From assembly GCA_964352775.1 (NCBI GenBank), contig CAYGTK010000194.1, positions 1 through 7,839 on the forward strand: 7,839 nucleotides of DNA, in the 5' to 3' direction. Position 1 is the first letter of the stretch. Each line of letters begins with the position of its first letter. Below, one piece after another: positions 1 through 5,632 of the stretch. The notes below the pieces were generated by a model. It had not been told where the DNA came from, made no database searches, and saw nothing but the letters and a program-made list of their open reading frames with translations. Position numbers and translations under genes: made by a program. This stretch comes from CAYGTK01 sp964352775 (lineage in GTDB: Bacteria; Bacteroidota; Bacteroidia; Chitinophagales; CAIOSU01).

Positions 1-765
1 AGCAACAGCTACTGAGTAAGGTTGAAATTTATTCAACCACAGAGAATGAAGTGCCGATGGAGGGACTAGCACCAAAGCATTTTTAAGGTCTTCTGGCTTC
101 AAGTCAGCATGCAGGCGTTCTATTTTTGGCAAGTCTATCCCCTGCTGGCGCAATACGGAGTTAATGTTATCAATGGAAGTATGAGCGTATATTTTACCCA
201 GTTTTCTATCTAGCATATGCATTATACGTTGTGCCTTACCTAAGGCATAACCTGCTAGTATGGAACACTTACCATCTTCATTGTTCTTTGCCCACCAGTT
301 GTTCATCTCTTCAAATACCTTGTGCTGTGGTCGCCATTTGAATATGGGCAGCCCGAAGGTAGCTTCTGAAATGAACACATCGCACTTAACACATTCGTAG
401 GGCGTGCTAATACCGTCTGGCAGTAACTTATAATCCCCACTAACTACCCACACTTCACCTTTATACTCAATGCGCACTTGCGATGAACCGAGAATATGCC
501 CAGCAGGATGCAAGGATATGTTCACTCCGTTCATGGTAATACGTTCGCGATAGTCCATCCCTTGACAATCGATAAATCGACCAAGTGTATGGCGTAGAAG
601 AGGTATACCGTCGTGATGTGTTAAATAATGCCGATGCCCCATTTTTGCATGATCTTTGTGAACATGCGTAATGATCGCTCGGTCTACTGGACGCCACGGG
701 TCAATATAAATATCGGCCTGAGGGCAGTAAAGTCCATCGTCTGTAAATTCAATAAGCTTTGGCAT
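1..765 (-). CDS. DNA ligase-associated exonuclease (metallo-beta-lactamase fold), 3' end beyond left edge
   Basis: The reading frame stays open from the ATG at 765 to base 1, giving 255 residues and no stop; family members are usually about 330-340 residues, so roughly the last quarter lies outside the window. The protein resembles the putative exonuclease found beside bacterial ATP-dependent DNA ligases, a relative of the SNM1/CPSF73 nucleases. Visible metal-site motifs are HVHKDH (residues 34-39, the HxHxDH motif), PAGHILGS (87-94, with the motif-3 histidine at 90) and SGDYK (109-113, with the bridging aspartate at 111). Other family landmarks are YIDPW (20-24), ATFGLPIFKW and GYALGKAQR. 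It probably trims DNA ends in a repair pathway, acting in the cytoplasm. The start is well supported because the N-terminus (MPKLIEFTDDGLYC) fits the family and no other in-frame ATG lies just upstream. There is no Shine-Dalgarno sequence. The family assignment is confident; the biochemical role is inferred from the family. Confidence 0.9.
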   Translation of the reverse strand, partial: MPKLIEFTDDGLYCPQADIYIDPWRPVDRAIITHVHKDHAKMGHRHYLTHHDGIPLLRHTLGRFIDCQGMDYRERITMNGVNISLHPAGHILGSSQVRIEYKGEVWVVSGDYKLLPDGISTPYECVKCDVFISEATFGLPIFKWRPQHKVFEEMNNWWAKNNEDGKCSILAGYALGKAQRIMHMLDRKLGKIYAHTSIDNINSVLRQQGIDLPKIERLHADLKPEDLKNALVLVPPSALHSLWLNKFQPYSVAVA

Positions 766-778
766 AGAAAAATGGGTG

Positions 779-811
779 GTGTGTTCTAGTAGCCTGATTA
801 ATAGTACACAC
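779..811. repeat. Imperfect inverted repeat upstream of the exonuclease start
   Basis: GTGTGTTCTA (779-788) faces TAGTACACAC (802-811), pairing at 9 of 10 positions across a 13-base spacer. It sits 13 bp upstream of the exonuclease ATG, downstream of the candidate promoter at 838-865. It could form a hairpin in the 5' leader or be an operator for a dimeric regulator. No T-tract follows on the gene's strand, so it is not a good intrinsic terminator. The function is unknown and a chance match is possible. Confidence 0.4.
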
Positions 812-837
812 TTCACACCATGCTGTCAAGCTATCCA

Positions 838-865
838 CAAGATATAAACACGTATTAGATGCAAA
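838..865 (-). promoter_or_regulatory. Candidate Bacteroidota-type promoter for the exonuclease gene
   Basis: On the minus strand a TTTG box (862-865) is followed after 17 bp by TATCTTG (838-844), which resembles the Bacteroidota -33 TTTG / -7 TAnnTTTG arrangement but is one base short in the -7 box. Transcription would begin near 832, leaving a leader of about 65 bases containing the inverted repeat at 779-811. This is inferred from pattern matching alone. Confidence 0.3.
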
Positions 866-985
866 ATACGACTACTACTTTAGGTGAAATCCCGTAGATA
901 TATGTAGAAGAAAAATATAAAATGGTAGAAATGAGGAGCTTATGAAGAAAATTCATCAAGAGAAAGAAGCTACAGGCCTTGCAGA

Positions 986-1000
986 GTGTAGGTTCTACAC
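986..1000 (-). terminator. Small hairpin at the ychF stop codon, weak terminator candidate
   Basis: GTGTAG (986-991) and CTACAC (995-1000) are perfect 6-bp inverted repeats around a 3-base loop, and the distal arm contains the ychF stop codon (TAG, 995-997). On the minus strand a pyrimidine-rich stretch (CTTCTTTCTCTT) follows only after about 20 bases, with no immediate U-run. It is therefore at best a weak terminator or an mRNA 3'-end structure. Confidence 0.22.
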
Positions 1001-2092
1001 ATTGAAGCGGAAATGCATGATGTCTCCGTTCTTCACGATGTACTCTTTTCCTTCCACACGAAGCTTTCCAGCATCACGACAAGCTGACTCAGAACCAAGC
1101 TCTACGAAATCGTTATATGCTATTACTTCTGCACGAATAAATCCTTTTTCAAAATCAGTATGTATAACACCAGCTGCTTGTGGAGCGCTCCAGCCATCCT
1201 TAATGGTCCAAGCGCGAACTTCCTTCTCCCCTGCTGTAAAGTAAGTTACCAGGTCAAGTAAAGAATAAGCACTGGTTATCAAGCGAGCAACACCTGACTG
1301 CTCTAGACCTAGATCGGTCAAAAACTCTTGGCGATCTTCAAAACTATCTAGCGCAGCAATATCTGCTTCAATAGCTGCTGAGATCATTAATATCTCGGCA
1401 TCTTCCCCTGCAACAGCTTCTTTTATTGCTTCCACATAATTGTTACCATCTACTACCGATGCTTCATCAACATTACAAACGTACATTACGGGTTTGTAAG
1501 TCAGTAGATCGTAGGCCTTCACTTCTGGCTTCTCTTCTTCAGCAAATTCCATACTGCGTATCGACAGTCCTTGCTGAAGGTGGTCTTGTAATCGCTTACA
1601 TAACTCTAAGGTTTTTCTAGCCTCTTTATTTCCGCTTTTGGCAAGCTTCTCCACTTTTTGGATACGTTTCTCTACTGAGTCTAGGTCTTTTAACTGTAGC
1701 TCCGTATCTATTACCTCTTTATCTCGAACTGGGTCTACACTTCCATCTACGTGAACTATGTTTCCATCGTCAAAACAACGCAATACATGAAGGATAGCGT
1801 CTGTGCTACGGATGTTACCTAAGAACTGGTTTCCCAATCCTTCGCCCTTACTTGCTCCCTTTACTAGGCCTGCAATATCTACTATCTCTACCGTGGTAGG
1901 TATCAATTTTTGAGGGTTTACCAACTCTTCTAGCTTTAATAATCGAGGGTCGGGAACTGTTATCGTTCCTACGTTGGGTTCAATAGTACAGAACGGGAAA
2001 TTAGCCGCCTGTGCCTTAGCATTAGATAAAGCATTGAATAAGGTTGATTTTCCTACGTTGGGCAAACCAACTATACCGCACTGTAAAGCCAT
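995..2092 (-). CDS. ychF: Redox-regulated ATPase YchF (OLA1 family)
   Basis: This encodes a 365-residue member of the Obg-related YchF/OLA1 family, close to the usual length of about 363. The domains are complete. A G domain carries the P-loop GLPNVGKST (residues 9-17), the G3 motif DIAGL (72-76) and an altered G4 motif NVDE (207-210, NxxE instead of NKxD), which in this family shifts specificity from GTP to ATP. A coiled-coil insertion covers about 133-175, and a C-terminal TGS domain begins near YFTAGEKEVRAW (284-295). Family members bind ribosomes in the cytoplasm and affect stress responses and translation. I chose the ATG at 2092 because MALQCGIVGLPNVGKST is the normal N-terminus. A TTG seven codons upstream (2113) is also in frame, but it is part of a strong -7 promoter box and is unlikely to be translated. 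The gene is divergent from the response-regulator/ftsE pair. Confidence 0.97.
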   Translation of the reverse strand: MALQCGIVGLPNVGKSTLFNALSNAKAQAANFPFCTIEPNVGTITVPDPRLLKLEELVNPQKLIPTTVEIVDIAGLVKGASKGEGLGNQFLGNIRSTDAILHVLRCFDDGNIVHVDGSVDPVRDKEVIDTELQLKDLDSVEKRIQKVEKLAKSGNKEARKTLELCKRLQDHLQQGLSIRSMEFAEEEKPEVKAYDLLTYKPVMYVCNVDEASVVDGNNYVEAIKEAVAGEDAEILMISAAIEADIAALDSFEDRQEFLTDLGLEQSGVARLITSAYSLLDLVTYFTAGEKEVRAWTIKDGWSAPQAAGVIHTDFEKGFIRAEVIAYNDFVELGSESACRDAGKLRVEGKEYIVKNGDIMHFRFNV

Positions 2093-2110
2093 AGCATCAA
2101 ATTTAGGCGG

Positions 2111-2118
2111 CAAAGATA
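2111..2118 (-). promoter_or_regulatory. ychF: Promoter -7 box for ychF (TATCTTTG)
   Basis: On the minus strand TATCTTTG matches the Bacteroidota -7 consensus TAnnTTTG exactly and lies 18 bp upstream of the ychF ATG, giving a leader of only about a dozen bases. No TTTG box occurs at the expected distance of about 19 bp. TTTG copies lie 11 and 26 bp upstream instead, so the -33 element is poor or degenerate. ATCTTTG recurs 19 bp upstream (2130-2136). Confidence 0.5.
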
Positions 2119-2160
2119 CTACAATGTAGCAAAGATGAGATGCTCAAAGGTGCTTTAGCA

Positions 2161-2190
2161 TTGTCTATTTCCGAATATGTATTAACTTAG
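2161..2190 (+). promoter_or_regulatory. Candidate promoter for the response regulator/ftsE pair
   Basis: TTG (2161-2163) is followed after 19 bp by TAACTTAG (2183-2190), which matches TAnnTTTG at five of six fixed positions with the expected spacing. Transcription would start near 2196, about 25 bases before the ATG at 2221. The leader has no Shine-Dalgarno sequence. It would drive both plus-strand genes, since only 23 bp separate them. Assignment is by consensus only. Confidence 0.42.
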
Positions 2191-2220
2191 TCATAATTCA
2201 CTTCACCTCAACTTGGTACT

Positions 2221-2733
2221 ATGGCCGATACACTTACCTACAAGATATTTTTGGTAGATGATGACATGAAACATCTACTGCTTTTGAAAGATCATTTAGA
2301 AGGAAAATTAAACTACAACTTAACAGTAGAGACTTTTAAAAGTGGCGAGGAAGTATTGCCAAGAATTGGCGAGAACCCCGACTTGGTAATACTAGATTAC
2401 TACTTGGATAGTGATGATGAGAATACAGATAACGGCATTACCGTTCTCCAGAAGATAAAAAAGAAGAACCCTACCGTACCTGTGATAATGATGTCGCAAC
2501 AGGACAAAGTAAATGTAGTGGTGGAATGTTTTGATTTTGGAGCGAAAGACTACATAGCTAAGAACGAAACCGCTTATGCCCGCGGACAGATAGTGACCCG
2601 AAACATTATTCAGGACAAAGCCAAAGAAATTCACAATCAGGAGTTGCTGGATGGAGCTAACAAAGTGAAGATCTTAATGGGCATATTCATCGTTATCCTC
2701 ATCCTAGCGTTGATCGTGTCGATAATGAACTAA
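2221..2733 (+). CDS. Membrane-anchored single-domain response regulator
   Basis: The 170-residue protein is a receiver (REC) domain followed by a short linker and one membrane helix. The acidic pocket (VDDD, 12-15), phospho-acceptor D59 (VILDYYLD), switch serine S92 (IMMSQQ) and conserved lysine K114 (DYIAKN) are all present, so phosphorylation by a histidine kinase looks possible. The usual proline after the lysine is asparagine. The loop after D59 is five residues longer than in CheY-type domains and strongly acidic (59-72). After about residue 130 there is no DNA-binding or enzymatic output domain. Residues 151-168 are a continuous hydrophobic helix ending two residues from the C-terminus, which predicts a tail anchor with the REC domain in the cytoplasm. 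The ftsE-like gene follows after 23 bp on the same strand, so co-transcription and a joint envelope or division role are inferred. No partner kinase is visible. The REC call is firm; the specific function is unknown. Confidence 0.88.
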   Translation: MADTLTYKIFLVDDDMKHLLLLKDHLEGKLNYNLTVETFKSGEEVLPRIGENPDLVILDYYLDSDDENTDNGITVLQKIKKKNPTVPVIMMSQQDKVNVVVECFDFGAKDYIAKNETAYARGQIVTRNIIQDKAKEIHNQELLDGANKVKILMGIFIVILILALIVSIMN

Positions 2734-2756
2734 GCGGTCTTTATTATTTTAGTTTC

Positions 2757-3452
2757 ATGAGTGAGACTGTGGAACCCTTAATTTCTCTAGATAATATATT
2801 TGTGTATCAGGGTAAAACCTTGGTGCTTAATGGTGTAAGCATTGATGTGCTACCTGGCGAATTCGTATACCTAATAGGTAAAACGGGAAGCGGTAAAAGT
2901 AGCTTACTAAAGACACTTTATGCCGATCTGTTACTCGACCAAGGTACAGCTAGGGTAAATGATTTTCAACTGGACAAGTTAAAGAAGAACGACATCCCCC
3001 AACTACGAAGAAGTTTGGGTATCGTGTTCCAAGATTTCCAATTATTGATGGACCGTAGTGTACACGATAACTTGAGCTTTGTATTGCAAGCCACGGGATG
3101 GAACGATAAAACCAAGATGCAACATCGTATTGACGAAGTACTCTCTCAAGTTGGTTTACAGACTAAAGGTTTCAGAATGCCACACGAGCTTTCTGGTGGT
3201 GAGCAGCAGCGCGTAGTTATTGCACGTGCTTTACTTAACAATCCTAAATTGATATTAGCTGATGAGCCTACGGGTAACTTAGACCCTGATACGTCAGATG
3301 ATATTATGGAATTGCTTATCAGCATCAATAAAGAGATGAACACAGCCATTTTAATGGCTACACACAATTATCAATTGATGGAGAAGTTTCCTGCTCGTAT
3401 TCTACGCTGCTCTGGTGGCAACATTAAGCAAGAGGAGAATATATTAGTTTAA
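2757..3452 (+). CDS. ftsE: FtsE-type ABC transporter ATP-binding protein
   Basis: This 231-residue ABC ATPase has all its catalytic motifs: Walker A GKTGSGKS (41-48), Q-loop Q92 in VFQDFQLL, signature LSGGEQQR (145-152), Walker B LILADE (165-170), D-loop NLD (174-176) and the switch histidine H203. Features such as GEFVYLIGKTG, LRRSLGIVFQDFQLL and DRSVHDNL fit FtsE better than LolD. FtsE works at the inner face of the cytoplasmic membrane with the permease-like FtsX, passing ATP-driven signals to periplasmic peptidoglycan hydrolases at division. No ftsX lies in the window, so the partner must be encoded elsewhere. The ATG at 2757 follows the response regulator stop by 23 bp, implying one transcript. 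The 3' end overlaps the opposite-strand glycosyltransferase by 29 bp. FtsE and LolD/MacB-type ATPases are similar, so another envelope transporter role remains possible. Confidence 0.85.
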   Translation: MSETVEPLISLDNIFVYQGKTLVLNGVSIDVLPGEFVYLIGKTGSGKSSLLKTLYADLLLDQGTARVNDFQLDKLKKNDIPQLRRSLGIVFQDFQLLMDRSVHDNLSFVLQATGWNDKTKMQHRIDEVLSQVGLQTKGFRMPHELSGGEQQRVVIARALLNNPKLILADEPTGNLDPDTSDDIMELLISINKEMNTAILMATHNYQLMEKFPARILRCSGGNIKQEENILV

Positions 3453-4554
3453 TAAGCTCTTGAGCATTAGCAGCATTCGAGAATTTTTCGGCCAATAACT
3501 TACGCCTTCTTTCTATCTCACTTTGTGGGAAATCCTTATCCTTTATATCACGGATATGCTCTTTCATTTCCTCAGCGGTATTGCTTACTATACACAGTTC
3601 TTCTAAGCCCGTATTCTGCACCATAATGGAATTAACCACACAGTAGCGGCCGTTATACAAAGCGTTCAACAGTTTTAGCTTAATACCCGTAGCCTGAAAA
3701 GTAGGTAGCACATTAAACTGTGCATCACTTATCATAGTGTCCATCTTTTCGTCATAGGGATTAGCTATCAATTCAAATTTCCCGCTCTTTTCGGCTACCT
3801 TCTTAAGGGTGGTCAATGGGTCTTTACCTGCTACCTTTAGCGGAATATCAATATCATCAAATATCTTCAGCACCAAGTACATGGCCGCTTGATTATTCTC
3901 TTGCACACTTAGGTTACCGTGATAAATGGCGTAGTCTCCCTTGCCCGTTTTACTTAACACTTCATCGTTGGGATGAAATGCTGGTAAGTAGTTCACCTTC
4001 CCAAATTTCTTATCTAGGTAAATGGTATCGTTAGGAGATATACCTAGTATGAGGTCAGCATGTTCCAGTATATCCTCGAATTGTTTCAGCTTGCGCGACT
4101 CTTGCATGAAATACACACGGCGGAAGAAATTACGTTCTTGCTTACCAAGTCCGCTGTAGTAATCCCACTCAATATTATGCATACGCACTATCTTCTTCCT
4201 ATCCTTTAAAGAAGGATGATCGAGATAAACGCAAGTATGTAATCCTTCAAACAAAATGGGATGATCGTCAGCCGAAATATCGCTTAACAGGTCGCCCGAT
4301 TTACGTGAACCCACTATATAAGGTACACTGCTATATACTGCTTGATAGAATTTCCGCCTTGGGTAATAACTTACTTGATCGCAAATGGCATCTAACACCT
4401 CTGAGCGATCACGCCCATAATGGAACGTGTGTAAATGTACTTTTACACCTGCATCGCTAAGGGCCTTTATCTTATAGAACACATCTATAACACCTCCATA
4501 GTTGGGCGGATAAGGCACTTGGAAGGAAACTATATGTAGATGTTTATCGGTCAA
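3424..4554 (-). CDS. Glycosyltransferase, GT-B fold (GT4-like), TTG start
   Basis: The 376-residue protein looks like a cytoplasmic, nucleotide-sugar-dependent glycosyltransferase. The N-terminal half has a Rossmann-type start (HIVSFQVPYPPNYGGVIDV, 7-25) with the glycine-rich acceptor loop, and an MHNIEWDYY segment (125-133) typical of this group. The C-terminal half has the donor-domain entry YHGNLSVQENNQAA (211-224) and TGIKLKLLNALYNG (289-302), which corresponds to the donor-binding helix of GT4 enzymes. In that helix the usual glutamates of the E-x7-E motif are not seen; N297 sits where the second would be. There is no signal peptide or membrane segment. The only plausible start is TTG at 4554, because an in-frame TAG lies four codons upstream and no ATG follows until residue 125. 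The gene overlaps the preceding glycosyltransferase by 11 bp, suggesting translational coupling and a shared pathway. The sugar and acceptor cannot be read from sequence. Confidence 0.8.
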   Translation of the reverse strand: MTDKHLHIVSFQVPYPPNYGGVIDVFYKIKALSDAGVKVHLHTFHYGRDRSEVLDAICDQVSYYPRRKFYQAVYSSVPYIVGSRKSGDLLSDISADDHPILFEGLHTCVYLDHPSLKDRKKIVRMHNIEWDYYSGLGKQERNFFRRVYFMQESRKLKQFEDILEHADLILGISPNDTIYLDKKFGKVNYLPAFHPNDEVLSKTGKGDYAIYHGNLSVQENNQAAMYLVLKIFDDIDIPLKVAGKDPLTTLKKVAEKSGKFELIANPYDEKMDTMISDAQFNVLPTFQATGIKLKLLNALYNGRYCVVNSIMVQNTGLEELCIVSNTAEEMKEHIRDIKDKDFPQSEIERRRKLLAEKFSNAANAQELIKLIYSPLA

Positions 4555-5632
4555 GCTTGTATAGGTCTAGTAATGTTTGTTGCTCTACTTCCCAATTGTA
4601 GGTAGCGGCGGCTTTTCGGCAAGCCTGCACCATTAGGTCGTATCGGGCTTCTTGTTGGTGCAACTCATTTATCGTATTAGATATTGCATCAGCAGATAAT
4701 TCTTTTATCAGCAAAGCTACAGGATAGTTTTTATTTACCGCCTCATACTCTGGAAAGGCCATATTAAGCGAAGGGATACCATGCTGAATGTAGTCAAAGA
4801 ATTTATTGGCCAGCGAGTAGTAATAACTCAAGCCTTTGTTCTCTAGCAAATTCAAACCAAGCCAAGCGTCTTTAGTTAATGCAGGAAGATCTTTAGGATG
4901 CACCCAGCCAAGAAAGCTTACTTTATGCTCAACACCTAATTCTTTCGCCATTTGCCGCAATTTTTCCGACAGATCGCCTTCTCCAGCAATTTTCAATGGC
5001 CTATCAATACGTTGCATGGCTTCTAGCAATTGCTCCAAACCTCTCCCCTCGTTCAATGCGCCTTGGTAGAGTAAATACTCCCGCTTTCCTTCATGCTCCT
5101 CTTCAGCAAACGGCACGTTCCTTATCGTGGCAAACTCCACTCCGTAGCGTTCTTGAAACATTCCCGCAAGGGCTGGTCCCACCGTATACGCTTTGCTCGA
5201 CTTTGGTATGAAGAAGGCAGCTACCACCTCCCATATCTTTTTAGTAAATGGCCTGTCCACTACCTCAGGCACTTCACTGAAATACTCATGGGCATCGTAA
5301 TACTTCCTCGCTCCATTTAAACGGGCAGCAATAAATACAGGCGCAATGGTATCTAGATCTATTGCGGTATAAATATCGTAACACTTGATACCTAATAGGT
5401 AGAAGAGTAAGCGTAAATTATATTCCACGTAAAACAACTTACCACTATGAAAAGCACACGTTAACCGATGCTGCCTATAGGGCTGTTCTTCTATTGGTTT
5501 ACTATTGGGTAATTGCCTACCAACTAACATTACACTATGCCCCGCATTAGCTAAAGTGCTGCAAATACGTTGCATGCGCCTATCGTGCGTTAGGTCGTTA
5601 GTAACGGTAAATACCAAGTTTAGCCTTTCCAA
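4544..5632 (-). CDS. Glycosyltransferase family 4-like protein, TTG start
   Basis: The 362-residue GT-B protein begins with LVFTVTNDLTHDRRMQRIC (6-24), typical of Bacteroidota glycosyltransferases, followed by YDAHEYFSEVPE (112-123) in the acceptor half. The donor half contains RNVP (171-174), YQGALNEGRGLEQL (189-202), AGEGDL (216-221), LGWVHPKDLP (241-250) and SLANKFFDYIQHGIPSL (273-289). In the last motif D280 stands where the second glutamate of E-x7-E usually lies. It probably transfers a sugar from an activated donor during surface polysaccharide or glycolipid assembly, in the cytoplasm. The start is TTG at 5632, inside the last codons of recQ (13-bp overlap). An upstream in-frame TAA and the absence of an ATG before residue 20 leave little choice, although TTG at residue 6 is an alternative. 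It lies directly upstream of a second glycosyltransferase, with an 11-bp overlap. Confidence 0.85.
   Translation of the reverse strand: MERLNLVFTVTNDLTHDRRMQRICSTLANAGHSVMLVGRQLPNSKPIEEQPYRQHRLTCAFHSGKLFYVEYNLRLLFYLLGIKCYDIYTAIDLDTIAPVFIAARLNGARKYYDAHEYFSEVPEVVDRPFTKKIWEVVAAFFIPKSSKAYTVGPALAGMFQERYGVEFATIRNVPFAEEEHEGKREYLLYQGALNEGRGLEQLLEAMQRIDRPLKIAGEGDLSEKLRQMAKELGVEHKVSFLGWVHPKDLPALTKDAWLGLNLLENKGLSYYYSLANKFFDYIQHGIPSLNMAFPEYEAVNKNYPVALLIKELSADAISNTINELHQQEARYDLMVQACRKAAATYNWEVEQQTLLDLYKLDR

Noticed and set aside
467..697. Minus-strand 76-codon ORF
   Set aside because: It lies in another frame of the exonuclease gene, whose frame carries clear metal-binding motifs. No recognisable domain.
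942..1244. Plus-strand 100-codon ORF preceded by AGGAG just before its ATG
   Set aside because: Most of it is antisense to the conserved end of ychF, and its product has a low-complexity shadow-like composition. The Shine-Dalgarno-like AGGAG is likely chance, because the real genes here do not use such sites.
2757..3452. A recent duplication linking the two ABC ATPases in the window
   Set aside because: They share the family motifs, but flanking residues differ substantially and they face opposite directions in different operons. Common ancestry of the family is enough to explain the similarity.
3456..3465. GCTCTTGAGC palindrome at the ftsE/glycosyltransferase convergence as a bidirectional terminator
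   Set aside because: The stem is only 4 bp with a 2-base loop, has no T-tract on either side and lies in coding sequence.
4836..5320. Several overlapping plus-strand ORFs of 71-77 codons
   Set aside because: They are antisense to the glycosyltransferase gene, in different frames, with no domain, promoter or start-site support.
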